From assembly GCA_028715885.1 (NCBI GenBank), contig JAQUQX010000001.1:96857-160856 (forward strand): 64,000 bases of DNA, written 5' to 3'. Shown one piece after another: positions 43,525-51,499 of this stretch; position 1 is the first letter of the stretch, and every line of letters begins with the position of its first letter. Source of the stretch: Candidatus Methanoperedens sp. Lineage in GTDB: Archaea > Halobacteriota > Methanosarcinia > Methanosarcinales > Methanoperedenaceae. Below the pieces are notes generated by a model. It was not told where the DNA came from, ran no database searches, and saw only the letters and a list, made by a program, of their open reading frames with translations. Made by a program: the position numbers and the translations under genes.

Positions 43525-43538
43525 AATACTTAAGTATT
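43525..43538. promoter_or_regulatory. Palindrome AATACTTAAGTATT with flanking CTTAAG boxes
   Basis: A perfect 14-bp palindrome lies 31 bp before the ATG at 43570. Further CTTAAG copies are at 43519-43524 and 43550-43555, and a TATA-like TTTATATAA at 43510-43518. This clustered symmetry between divergent genes suggests an autoregulatory operator. Confidence 0.5.
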
Positions 43539-43569
43539 TAATAAATTTCTTAAGTATTGGTTATTAAAA

Positions 43570-44754
43570 ATGTTGAACAAAATTGAATATTCGATTTTAA
43601 ATATAATTTTAAAAACCCAAAAAGCCCGACCATCAGAAATTAAAGAGGTTTGTGGACTTACAGAACCGACTCTTTATAAATACCTGAATAAACTACATGA
43701 TGACGAAAAATATCTTCTAAAAAAATCGTATCCCAATAATCCCTCTCACAACATCTATTATTATATCAATAACAACATTGAAATTTTTAAAAAACTTGTT
43801 ACAGAATTCATGGAAAGCTCTTATTGGTTAGAATTTTACTCCTCAGATTATTGTCAAGATATAATCAATGCAGAATTTGTGAAATATATCAAATCAAAAT
43901 GGAATTATCCAGACGATGAATCGATAAGACAAAGTTATCGTGAAGTGCTTGATTATCATCAACAAAAAGGGGAATGTCTTGAAATAACTGAAGAAAAATG
44001 TTTAGAAATGGCAAACAATCACATTAGAGGATTAAAGCAAAATCTTTTTGGGGATAATGTGCCTTTCCCGTATTTTTCAGATGATGAACTTCTTTTCATA
44101 TTAAAAAGTTCTCATTCTGCTTTTAAATTTGCTATGACTGATGTTATATCTCCTGTCACAGATGCCGAATTATTAAGAATGAAAGAAGATATATTGCTTT
44201 TTACATGGCATCCGTTTTGCTGGGAAGATGTTCCTGGAAAGGATTCCATCTGGCTCATAAATTTTCTTGAGGCTGTTGGAGTGGACTGGGTAAAAACCGC
44301 AAAAATAGAAAAAAGCAGCGATAACAAAGTAATAACTATTTCCAATGAGGAAAAAAACCTTACTTTTAAACTAAAAGATGGAAAAAATAAAGTTAAAATT
44401 AATGAAAAATATTATGTATTTTATAGCAAAGAGGTAAAGAAAGGTTGTACAATGGCAAGTTTTCTTCATACTGACCCAGATGCATTGGACAACAACAGCC
44501 TCAAAGAAACATTTAGTCAATTGTCTGATATGAGGAAAAAAAGGTATCTTTCGCCAATAAAACAACTTATTCCAAACCAACTATTTTTAGAGCAAATATT
44601 ATTGAATTTCATATCAGATGTACGATTTGGGTGTTTTGTTGCTCAGCCACTTTATTTCACGGAACTGAAAGTGGAATTGAAGGTTCAAATGAACCTAAAT
44701 GGACAGAAAATGATAAGCAAGGATATTAGTTACGAGGCGAGTAATTCTTATTAG
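43570..44754 (+). CDS. Winged-helix protein of unknown function
   Basis: A 394-residue AT-rich-coded protein. Residues about 1-60 look like a winged helix (SILNIILKTQKARPSEIKEVCGLTEPTLYKYLNKLHDD). The remaining 330 residues show no recognised domain; they include an EFYSSDYCQDIINAEFVKYIKSKW region and a Cys/Trp segment WHPFCWEDVPG. Upstream palindromes suggest self-regulation. Likely horizontally acquired on base composition. Confidence 0.65.
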   Translation: MLNKIEYSILNIILKTQKARPSEIKEVCGLTEPTLYKYLNKLHDDEKYLLKKSYPNNPSHNIYYYINNNIEIFKKLVTEFMESSYWLEFYSSDYCQDIINAEFVKYIKSKWNYPDDESIRQSYREVLDYHQQKGECLEITEEKCLEMANNHIRGLKQNLFGDNVPFPYFSDDELLFILKSSHSAFKFAMTDVISPVTDAELLRMKEDILLFTWHPFCWEDVPGKDSIWLINFLEAVGVDWVKTAKIEKSSDNKVITISNEEKNLTFKLKDGKNKVKINEKYYVFYSKEVKKGCTMASFLHTDPDALDNNSLKETFSQLSDMRKKRYLSPIKQLIPNQLFLEQILLNFISDVRFGCFVAQPLYFTELKVELKVQMNLNGQKMISKDISYEASNSY

Positions 44755-44798
44755 TGCATAGACTTGTTTTTTGGATTTATCCTTCTTATAATCGTAAG

Positions 44799-44873
44799 TG
44801 GGCCCGACCGGATTTGAACCGGTGACCGCCCGGTTATGAGCCGGGCGCTCTAACCGGACTAAGCTACGGGCCC
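44799..44873 (-). tRNA. tRNA with CAT anticodon (elongator Met or Ile2)
   Basis: 75 nt that fold fully: acceptor GGGCCCG/CGGGCCC with A discriminator, D stem GCTT/GAGC, anticodon stem CCCGG/CCGGG around loop CTCATAA, T stem ACCGG/CCGGT. Anticodon CAT at 44836-44838 (minus). It is not an initiator (acceptor start differs). Choice between Met and agmatidine-modified Ile2 cannot be settled by eye. No intron; CCA is not encoded. Confidence 0.92.
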
Positions 44874-44901
44874 AAAAAACTATGCTTGTCCGGTCGCTGG
44901 A

Positions 44902-44974
44902 CGCCGCCAACAGGGCTCGAACCTGTGACATCCTGGTTAACAGCCAGGCACTCTACCAGCTGAGTTATGGCGGC
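44902..44974 (-). tRNA. tRNA-Asn (GTT)
   Basis: 73 nt: acceptor GCCGCCA/TGGCGGC with G discriminator, D arm GCTC/GAGT, anticodon stem CCTGG/CCAGG around CTGTTAA (anticodon GTT), T stem ACAGG/CCTGT. It lies 28 bp upstream of the CAT tRNA on the same strand, so both are likely made from one precursor. A CTTTAAAG box at 44989-44996 is a candidate promoter. Confidence 0.95.
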
Positions 44975-45060
44975 ACATCAAAGCGATTCTTTAAAGGCAT
45001 ACTCTGATTTAAGCCTTTTGTTAATGCTTACCCGGGGTGGAAATCGTTTTAAATCCGTGT

Positions 45061-45891
45061 TTATTTCCTTCCCTGTACCTTTATGCTCACAACCGATTCA
45101 GCTATCTCTTTTATCGCATCATTCGGGACATTGAAATTCTCGATAATCGCCTTTGCAGTCGTGTCGTTTGCCATTAACTCGACAGGATAATGCGTCTCAT
45201 CCAATATTCTTACATCCTTGAAGCCTGCATTTTTTATAGCCTTCAGGTACTCATTCTTCATTATCGCCCCTGAAAGGCATCCGATATACGCCTCTATGGA
45301 ATTCCTTACTATTTCGGGAAGCTCTTTTTCCAGGACGAGGTCTGAAACCATGAGCCTGCCACCGGGTTTTATGACCCTCCACGCCTCTTTAAAAACCCTT
45401 CCTTTGTCGGGTGCGAGGTTGATAACGCAGTTGGATATGACCGCATCAACGGAATTATCTGCCGCAGGTATATTCTCAATCTCACCCAGCCTGAATTCTA
45501 CATTCTCATAATTGCCCTTCCTAGCGTTTTCTCTTGCCTTTTCAATCATCTCGGGCGTCATATCAACTCCTATGACCCGTCCCAGTTTTCCCACCTTGTT
45601 TGCTGCAAGGAAGCAGTCAAAACCCGCGCCTGAGCCGAGGTCAAGCACGGTTTCCCCTTCTTTTAAGGATGCCAGAGCCACGGGGTTCCCGCACCCAAGA
45701 CCGAGATTTGCACCTTCGGGAACGGCGGTAAGTTCCTCATCCCCGTATCCTATCTTCCTGCTGATATTCTCTGCCATTGCGGTATTCTCGTTTCCACAGC
45801 AGGGAGTTACCGGAGAGCAGCATGATTTCCCCTTTTTAGCTATTTTAGCATAGCCTTCCCTTACCGCTTTCTTGATTTCTTCATCCTTCAT
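45061..45891 (-). CDS. arsM: Arsenite S-adenosylmethionine methyltransferase
   Basis: A 276-residue ArsM. SAM motif VLDLGSGAGFDCFLAA, GVDMTPEMIEKAREN, and the arsenic-coordinating cysteines Cys67 (LGCGNP), Cys155 (ISNCVINL) and Cys205 (YIGCLSG). An extra N-terminal cysteine group CCSPVTPCCG (24-33) may also bind metalloid. It methylates As(III) to less retained species. An AbrB-like gene lies just upstream on the same strand, 21 bp away, and probably shares its transcript. Confidence 0.93.
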   Translation of the reverse strand: MKDEEIKKAVREGYAKIAKKGKSCCSPVTPCCGNENTAMAENISRKIGYGDEELTAVPEGANLGLGCGNPVALASLKEGETVLDLGSGAGFDCFLAANKVGKLGRVIGVDMTPEMIEKARENARKGNYENVEFRLGEIENIPAADNSVDAVISNCVINLAPDKGRVFKEAWRVIKPGGRLMVSDLVLEKELPEIVRNSIEAYIGCLSGAIMKNEYLKAIKNAGFKDVRILDETHYPVELMANDTTAKAIIENFNVPNDAIKEIAESVVSIKVQGRK

Positions 45892-45912
45892 TTTGGTTCC
45901 TCCGTATCTAAA

Positions 45913-46203
45913 TCATTCCGTGATTATCTCTTTCATCAATGGACCGAGCATGTCCTTTACCATTCCTGCAAGCTCCTCGACCTTAATTAAAGAAAGGCAG
46001 CATATCTTCCCGTTTTTTTCAAAACTTATAACAGCCAGCTTATCGCCCGCGCTGATATTTGCCTTGTCCCTTATCTCCTTGGGAAGCACCATCTGCCCCC
46101 GGTCGTCTATGCTTATTACGGAGTCCACTTTACAGCAGCCCAATTTTTTGTCCAGCGGCACACAACAATATTCGTTCTTATCTTTTTTGACCATTTTCAT
46201 CAA
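45913..46203 (-). CDS. AbrB/SpoVT-type regulator with Cys pairs
   Basis: A 96-residue protein with a swapped-hairpin AbrB domain (VISIDDRGQMVLPKEIRDKANISAGDKLAVISF) preceded by CCVPLDKKLGCC and containing a further CC in KICCLSL. The paired cysteines suggest metalloid or metal sensing. It resembles the AbrB-like proteins found next to arsM or hgcAB in anaerobes. Likely controls the arsM unit. Confidence 0.83.
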   Translation of the reverse strand: MMKMVKKDKNEYCCVPLDKKLGCCKVDSVISIDDRGQMVLPKEIRDKANISAGDKLAVISFEKNGKICCLSLIKVEELAGMVKDMLGPLMKEIITE

Positions 46204-46443
46204 TCTTCAATAGTCTATCGGAATATTTAAATTTTTCTGAACAATCAGAATATACTGAATAGAACAATTTCATTTGATAAAAAAGTCGGTGCTAAAAGAT
46301 GAGAATTTTTATTATTTTTTGGTTGAGGGTATCAACCAAAACATCTTGTGTCCAAGTTTTTCCTTTCTTGAACCAGAAGATAATAAAAGCCTCCAAGTGG
46401 CAGGATATCTTTATCTAAGATAAGTTAAGTATCACTTCTGAAA

Positions 46444-46917
46444 ATGTTCTACATCGCCGATTCCTCCCTTTTCATTATCCGGAAACGACTCGAAGGCAGT
46501 ATCATAACTACACCATCCGTTGTTGAAGAACTCAGGGATGAGAACGCCCGCACGATAATGGAATTGATGAATGTGAGGGTCGAGCCCCCGCTTGAAAGCT
46601 TCAAAAAAGAGGTCAGGAAAAAAGCGGGAGTTACGAAGGACAGCGAAGAGCTTTCAGGCACGGACATCGACATCCTTGCAAAGGCGCTGGAATATTCAGG
46701 GCGCGAGGAAACTATCCTGATTACGGATGATTTCGCTGTCCAGAATACTGCCCTCCATCTCGGCATCAAGGTCATGCCTGCGGGTCAGAGGAAGATAAAG
46801 GATGTTCTCCTATGGGAAAAGCAATGCATCGGGTGCAAGCGGAGGTTTCCGGAAGGGGAGGAGTGTCCGGTGTGCGGGTCTCCAATGAAAAAGAGGAGAA
46901 AAAGCAGGATTCGTTAA
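46444..46917 (+). CDS. nob1: Ribosome biogenesis endonuclease Nob1
   Basis: A 157-residue archaeal Nob1: PIN domain beginning FYIADSSLFI with acidic residues (Asp6, TDIDIL, ITDDFAVQN) and a C-terminal zinc ribbon CIGC/CPVC with a basic tail. It cuts pre-16S rRNA at the mature 3' end. The length fits the archaeal family. Confidence 0.93.
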   Translation: MFYIADSSLFIIRKRLEGSIITTPSVVEELRDENARTIMELMNVRVEPPLESFKKEVRKKAGVTKDSEELSGTDIDILAKALEYSGREETILITDDFAVQNTALHLGIKVMPAGQRKIKDVLLWEKQCIGCKRRFPEGEECPVCGSPMKKRRKSRIR

Positions 46918-47153
46918 ACCAGACCAGAAATCATAAAGCGGAAGAAGTCTTCGAGTCTGCAGGGCTTTGACAGGGAAAGCGCAGGGTACATTGTCAGGTC
47001 TGAAAAGACAACAGAGGGCGCAGAGGACACAGAGAAAAGCAGCAACTCCCTGTGCTCTGGTATGAAAAATCAACAACTAACTTGTACGAACTGATACGAA
47101 CTCAGGTAAAAATATTGAAATCCGGCGCCTATATGTTCCCCGAAGCAACTATC

Positions 47154-47240
47154 CCAGCATCCTCCCCACAACCGCCTCCATCAGCTTCTTGCTGTCCGCC
47201 TGCAAGCGTAGGAGTCCGGCTTCAAGCTTATCGCAGAGGA
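47154..47240 (-). repeat. hsdS C-terminal relic, copy A
   Basis: About 87 bp nearly identical to relic segments at 48043 and within 48723-48932. On the minus strand it encodes part of the type I restriction specificity C-terminus (DKLEAGLLRxQADSxxLMEAVV). No larger frame remains around it. The 337-bp gap 46918-47254 that contains it otherwise shows no gene; a degenerate GCAGAGGACACAGAG stretch is present near 47019. Confidence 0.75.
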
Positions 47241-47254
47241 GAAACAGGTGGTTT

Positions 47255-47665
47255 TTATAAGTTATTCAATAATTCAAGTGCAGTCTTTGGATTTATTATT
47301 TTTATACTACCGTATTCTCTCAGGTCAAGCAAGTGAGAATCCCCTGAAACAATATATGACGCCTTGCATGCGATCGCACATTCCAGTATTTTATTATCAT
47401 CAGGGTCTGATTTTATAACATCTACTTTTATTTCTGGATTTATTATTTCAGAAAACGACAATATCGCTTCCATTGCTGAACTAATTTTTTGAGTGGAGAA
47501 ACCGAATTTCTTTCTTGAAATAACCTCCTCCACTTCGTCCAGTATTTCTTTTGATATAAAAAGCGTGTACTTTTTTTCAGCTTCATCAAGAAGCAACGCA
47601 GGAATACTTCTGGTTGATATCAAAGCAGAAACAAAGACGTTCGTATCAATTACTAATCGTTTCAT
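47255..47665 (-). CDS. PIN-domain ribonuclease toxin
   Basis: A 136-residue PIN-family toxin (COG1569-like): LVIDTNVFVSALIS, KEILDEVEEVISR, SDPDDNKILECAI and VSGDSHLLDL supply the acidic metal-binding site. Its start overlaps the AbrB-like antitoxin stop by 4 bp, making a complete VapBC-like pair. It is inserted between hsdS relic copies A and B. Confidence 0.88.
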   Translation of the reverse strand: MKRLVIDTNVFVSALISTRSIPALLLDEAEKKYTLFISKEILDEVEEVISRKKFGFSTQKISSAMEAILSFSEIINPEIKVDVIKSDPDDNKILECAIACKASYIVSGDSHLLDLREYGSIKIINPKTALELLNNL

Positions 47666-47940
47666 GCCTGAATTTTTTGCGCTCTATGTGCTTTAATCTC
47701 AATTTCTACATCTCGTTCGGTCAATCCTTTTGCTTCTGCTTCCTTACGAATTGGCGCTAACATGTCCCTTAAATTTTTTTCAAACATCTCAGGTTTTACT
47801 TTTTTTAAAAGAATGTTTTCGCCTTTATTGAATAGCAATAACTTATCTTGCTCTTTCAATCCAAGAGCTTCCAGTATCTTTTTGGGAATTACTATCTGAC
47901 CTTTTGAGGATATAGTTACCATATCAATTGTGGCATTCAT
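47662..47940 (-). CDS. AbrB/MazE-type antitoxin
   Basis: A 92-residue protein with the AbrB swapped-hairpin domain (VTISSKGQIVIPKKILEALGLKEQDKLLLFNKGENILLKK) at residues 8-48 and a helical tail that should bind the downstream PIN toxin. First gene of the pair with 47255. Likely represses its own promoter. Confidence 0.88.
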   Translation of the reverse strand: MNATIDMVTISSKGQIVIPKKILEALGLKEQDKLLLFNKGENILLKKVKPEMFEKNLRDMLAPIRKEAEAKGLTERDVEIEIKAHRAQKIQA

Positions 47941-48042
47941 AGTAAGTTATATCTTACTTCTAAGACATAAACCTTTTGAGCAGGTCATGATACGGGTATA
48001 CCTAAGCGACACCCAATTATTCAAAATATTAATTCTATTCCG

Positions 48043-48163
48043 CCAGCATCCTCCCCACAACCGCCTCCATCAGCCTCTCGCTGTCCGCCTGTGAGCGCAG
48101 GAGTCCGGCTTCAAGCTCATCAGAGGGACATGAGCTGGTCAACCCTGGCGACGATGCGGCGCT
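48043..48163 (-). repeat. hsdS C-terminal relic, copy B
   Basis: About 120 bp matching relics A and C, extending further than A through GGACATGAGCTGGTCAACC and GCGACGATGCGGCGCT. It ends abruptly 10 bp before the RelE/ParE toxin gene. The frame is broken and no complete hsdS remains. Confidence 0.75.
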
Positions 48164-48173
48164 AGAAAAATCA

Positions 48174-48437
48174 CTATACATAGATTTTATCATGGTGGTC
48201 GTAATCTTCTATTATCACGATTTTATTTTCCTCATTAACTGAATAAGTCAAGATAAAGCTCTTATCAACATGCACTCTCCGCAAATGCTGCATCGGCGCT
48301 CTTAACGGCTTGAAATGTAAAGGTTTTTCACAAATCTGTTTTATCTTTTTCTCGATTATCCGCATCTGTTTCGGATTTTTCTTTGCAAGTTTGGAAAATA
48401 TCCGGTCAACGCTTTCTCTCACTTCAAGAGAATACAT
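48174..48437 (-). CDS. RelE/ParE-superfamily toxin
   Basis: An 87-residue toxin-fold protein: ESVDRIFSKLAKKNPKQMRIIEKKIKQI helix pair, then FKPLRAPMQHLRRVHVDKSFILTYSVNEENKIVIIEDYDHHDKIY strands. This is the RelE/YoeB-like mRNA interferase pattern. It follows its antitoxin gene with a 1-bp gap. Located between relics B and C. Confidence 0.83.
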   Translation of the reverse strand: MYSLEVRESVDRIFSKLAKKNPKQMRIIEKKIKQICEKPLHFKPLRAPMQHLRRVHVDKSFILTYSVNEENKIVIIEDYDHHDKIYV

Positions 48438-48438
48438 A

Positions 48439-48672
48439 TTAATCTAAGCCGTAATGACTGCTAAAATTCGTGATCTTAATGGTCTTTTCTTTTTTCCTTG
48501 CTTTGATTTTTTTGATAAATTCAGGTCTAAGCTCGGGTTCAAGAAGAGATTTTCCATATTCACTTACTACAATATTGATGGCTTCGGACTTTGTTCTTAA
48601 CCCGTGTTTTGCCTTTACTATATTAAGTAGCTTATTTGCCCTCTCATTAATGTTTACTATTGCTTTTACCAT
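48439..48672 (-). CDS. DUF2683-type antitoxin
   Basis: A 77-residue archaeal protein (VKAIVNINERANKLLNIVKAKHGLRTKSEAINIVVSEYG), a ribbon-helix-helix-like DNA-binding segment followed by a basic toxin-binding tail. Typical partner of RelE-type toxins in archaea and encoded directly upstream of one. Confidence 0.82.
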   Translation of the reverse strand: MVKAIVNINERANKLLNIVKAKHGLRTKSEAINIVVSEYGKSLLEPELRPEFIKKIKARKKEKTIKITNFSSHYGLD

Positions 48673-48722
48673 ATTAATGCAATATTAATAGAGTATTAAT
48701 ATCGTATATATGTTTTCTTTTT

Positions 48723-48932
48723 TCATTTGATTTTTTCACTTTGCGATTTCACTTCAAGCACTCGGCTCACTACCGCCTCCATCAACCTCTCGCTGTCCGC
48801 CTGCGAGCGCAGGAGTCCGGCTTCAAGCTTATCGCAGAGGGACATGAGCTGGTCAACCTTGGCGACGATGCGGCGCTGTTCAGCAAGTGGAGGTAAAGGT
48901 AAAATAAGATTCTCAATGTACTTCAGAACCAA
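48723..48932 (-). pseudogene. hsdS C-terminal fragment, copy C
   Basis: A 69-residue open fragment of a type I restriction specificity subunit: LPLPPLAEQRRIVAKVDQLMSLCDKLEAGLLRSQADSERLMEAVV. This is the conserved C-terminal coiled coil that contacts HsdM. The DNA-recognition domains are missing. It is the longest of three related relics in this region (A at 47154, B at 48043). Confidence 0.85.
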
Positions 48933-48944
48933 GTTTTTATTTCA

Positions 48945-48970
48945 ACATATCGGCGCGCCGGGGATTTAAT
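48945..48970 (+). repeat. Junction repeat, copy 1
   Basis: ACATATCGGCGCGCCGGGG followed by ATTTAAT. The same junction, lacking 4 bp (GCCG), occurs at 49799-49822. The two flank a RelE/antitoxin pair. Confidence 0.5.
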
Positions 48971-49072
48971 ATTTTAAAAGTGATAAATGTGTGGCGCCTG
49001 CAATAGAACACGGAGCGTACAGATGACGCTGATGCAAGCCTGCGAGGGGGGGAATCCCCGGGTTTCATATTC

Positions 49073-49339
49073 TCAATATTTCCTGTATATCTTTTTCCTG
49101 TGACCTGCTTCTATAACCAGGATGAGCAAACGCTCATTTTCTATGTAAAGGATAGCCCGATATTCACCAACACGGTGAGTAAATAGAGGATTCTTTTGTG
49201 TCCCTTTGATCTTTTTTACATGAGGATATGGATCATCTTTAATACTTTTGATGGACCGAATTATGCTCTGTGAAATTTCCAGGGGTAACTTTTTGAGATC
49301 CTTTCTTGCTTTTGAAGTATATTCGACCTTATAGCTCAT
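49073..49339 (-). CDS. RelE-family toxin
   Basis: An 88-residue RelE: YKVEYTSKARKDLKKLPLEISQSIIRSIKSI, then FTHRVGEYRAILYIENERLLILVIEAGHRKKIYRKY with the C-terminal basic and aromatic catalytic-type residues. Predicted ribosome-dependent mRNA interferase. Overlaps its antitoxin gene by 4 bp. Confidence 0.9.
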   Translation of the reverse strand: MSYKVEYTSKARKDLKKLPLEISQSIIRSIKSIKDDPYPHVKKIKGTQKNPLFTHRVGEYRAILYIENERLLILVIEAGHRKKIYRKY

Positions 49340-49572
49340 TTCAGGTCAAACTCTTTCATGATCTCTTCTTCGGAATGCAGGCGTCCGTGTTTTATGTCTT
49401 CAAGAGCTTCTTCTATACCCTTTATCGCTTCATCGCTGAGCGGTTCTTCATCTATTGCCAGATTCGTCAATCTTTCTATAACGGAACTATACGATTCGCG
49501 GGAATGGTATTTTAGAGAAGTAAGTTTATCCTTTACCTTTGGGTCTAAACATATCGTTGTGGTAGCTGTCAT
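49336..49572 (-). CDS. DUF7557-like antitoxin
   Basis: A 78-residue protein with an N-terminal ribbon-helix-helix-like region (TTTICLDPKVKDKLTSLKYHSRESYSSVIERL) and an acidic helical tail (ALEDIKHGRLHSEEEIMKEFDL). First gene of the pair with the RelE at 49073. Confidence 0.85.
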   Translation of the reverse strand: MTATTTICLDPKVKDKLTSLKYHSRESYSSVIERLTNLAIDEEPLSDEAIKGIEEALEDIKHGRLHSEEEIMKEFDLK

Positions 49573-50004
49573 ATATGTTACTATAGGTACCTATATGTAA
49601 TATACTCTTCGATTGATCCTTCATAACCCTTTCGACAATATCCACGACTTCAAGCGCCAGCCCAACTTACCCCGCCCCGCCACCTCCCCGCCGCACCCCG
49701 ACCATAAGTGGCACGTCTTCAGCTCAGCAAGAAAAAAGCCCATCCCATAGATATAGTCTTGAGGAGTTCGGGTCCAATGGAATATTGCTGCACCGGGAAC
49801 ATATCGGCGCGGGGATTTAATAATTATGGGGTTATAAATATTCAACGCAGCAGAAAAACGCTATGAAGAGCGGGACTCTAAATCTGCATTCATATACGGT
49901 TTGTTTTTCAAAATACCTGCTATCTTATTTTTTGGGTAATCTCTTAGCGCCCTGTTGCCTGACCAAAACTTATTTAATCAATGCCCTTCTAATATGTTCG
50001 TAAG
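49573..50004. other. Gene-poor 432-bp stretch
   Basis: Contains GC-rich degenerate sequence (about 49640-49800) and the second junction repeat at 49799-49822. A 74-codon minus-strand frame (49621-49845) crosses it but has no recognisable motif and is probably relic DNA of the same restriction locus. A TATA-like CTTATTTAA near 49968 serves the gene at 50005. Confidence 0.5.
49799..49822 (+). repeat. Junction repeat, copy 2
   Basis: ACATATCGGCGCGGGG followed by ATTTAATA; near-identical to 48945-48970 with a 4-bp gap. Confidence 0.5.
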
Positions 50005-50517
50005 ATGGCGAATAATATAAAAAACAATTTTGATACAAGACTTGAAAACGCAAAAACCCTCGCAGACATCTTCGAGGTCGTAAAAGCAGCCGTATGGGAG
50101 AGCCAGAGAAAAAGCCGCGCAGGTTTGATGCTGGGGCTGGCAAACCTCGGGAACCATCCGCAGGGATTTTTCGGGGCTTTCTATCCTGTAGGCACCAACG
50201 TTATCGTAATGAACAAAATCCCTCTTGAGAGAATCAAGGAAACAAGACCAGAGCTTTACAAGCCCTATATTTTCCATGTGCTGTTACATGAATACCTGCA
50301 TACTCTGGGTTACATGAGCGAAAGCGGTGTCCGGCAGATGGCTCATGAGATTACAAGACAGGTATTCGGCGAAGAGCATCTCGCAACAAAAATAGCAAAA
50401 GATACCACCCATTTCTTCAAGAACCTTGTGTATCCAAACGTAGCATGGCAGCCGGATGATATGAATCTTGAGCTTGTCGGGGGATTTGACAGGGGAAGCA
50501 CAAGCTACATCGCTTAA
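50005..50517 (+). CDS. Predicted zinc metallopeptidase-like protein
   Basis: A 170-residue soluble protein with the zincin motif HEYLHTLG (His95, Glu96, His99). A candidate third ligand is Glu or His in MSESGVRQMAHE. It resembles small conserved archaeal proteins with minimal metalloprotease folds, but no named family is certain. It is convergent to the TrmB-type regulator. Confidence 0.78.
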   Translation: MANNIKNNFDTRLENAKTLADIFEVVKAAVWESQRKSRAGLMLGLANLGNHPQGFFGAFYPVGTNVIVMNKIPLERIKETRPELYKPYIFHVLLHEYLHTLGYMSESGVRQMAHEITRQVFGEEHLATKIAKDTTHFFKNLVYPNVAWQPDDMNLELVGGFDRGSTSYIA

Positions 50518-50538
50518 ACCTGAATCAGAAAAGAACCT

Positions 50539-51396
50539 TTAATCGCAGCAGTTCCCGGTTTTTCCAGTGTACGCTTCGGCTTTATCCCATATAGTGAAAA
50601 ATTTTTTGCGAAGCTCTACGGCAAGCTTCGTATCCCTGACATTAACCACAGCAAAAAGCTCTTCCGGGTTTATCGGGTTCTGCATCTTCAGCAGGACATT
50701 TTCCCCGTCGATTATATCAAAAGGCGTAGCCGGTATCTCAGCCAGCCTGCACTCGAACCTGTTTCCCATGTGCATGAGCATTTTTTTAATCGCAGGATTC
50801 TCCTCAAGTTCGCTGAAATCCACATCCCTGCTAAGAATCGCTCTGACCTCTACTCCTTTTTCAAGGTTATCAAGTAGCCCTTTTATGATTCCCGAATACA
50901 GCCCTTTTATCACCTTGTTCTTTATCCGCTCCGAAGTCATGCGCGACGGCATAAAGAACAGCACTTCTTTTTTCGCAGCCGATATGCATTCCCCTGCCAG
51001 TTCATGCGATTCATCCCCTATCGCCACTGTCCAGAAGCTCCTTGTATGCTGTTCTCCCCTGACGCCCGAAAGTTCGGATGCAAGGTCGGAAGATAATGTC
51101 TCCAGTTCAGAAGCAGCCTGTTTAAGTTCCTCATGCTTATTTTTCAAAAGCCGCTCCATTGCCGCCGCAGGTTCAACGCATGCGTATTTACGCGGTCGCG
51201 TGTCCTGCGCCCTTATTAAGCGATATTCCTCAAGGTTGGAAAGTACATTGTATATCCTTCCCATCGGTATTTTGGCGGCTGCTGCTATTTCGTCGGCTTC
51301 GGCATCTCCCAGTTTGAGCAATGCGAGATACGCCTGCGCTTCATAGCCTGTAAGACCGAGTTTTTTTAGTTTTTCAAACACAATGGATAATTTCAT
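50539..51396 (-). CDS. TrmB-family transcriptional regulator
   Basis: A 285-residue TrmB: N-terminal winged helix (LGLTGYEAQAYLALLKLGDAEADEIAAAAKIPMGRIYNVLSNLEEYRLI), a coiled coil (about 85-110) and a C-terminal ligand/PLD-like domain (KKEVLFFMPSRM, GVEVRAILSRD). These regulate sugar or transport genes in archaea. It is divergent from the RND genes at 51500, which it probably controls. A terminal CC pair is present. Confidence 0.9.
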   Translation of the reverse strand: MKLSIVFEKLKKLGLTGYEAQAYLALLKLGDAEADEIAAAAKIPMGRIYNVLSNLEEYRLIRAQDTRPRKYACVEPAAAMERLLKNKHEELKQAASELETLSSDLASELSGVRGEQHTRSFWTVAIGDESHELAGECISAAKKEVLFFMPSRMTSERIKNKVIKGLYSGIIKGLLDNLEKGVEVRAILSRDVDFSELEENPAIKKMLMHMGNRFECRLAEIPATPFDIIDGENVLLKMQNPINPEELFAVVNVRDTKLAVELRKKFFTIWDKAEAYTGKTGNCCD

Positions 51397-51499
51397 GTTT
51401 TGCTATTTAAAAGTTTTGTAATTAAACCACCTTGGAGTTGTTTACAACATAACATTTTAATACCTGCATGAATAAACAGGGAAGCAAAGCGGAGAACAG

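Noticed and set aside
49621..49845. 74-codon frame in the GC-rich relic region
   Set aside because: No recognisable motif, flanked by repeat relics; more likely degenerate DNA than a gene.
50567..51346. 259-codon plus-strand frame opposite the TrmB gene
   Set aside because: Ser/Phe-rich shadow of a well-supported regulator gene; no start signal or motif.
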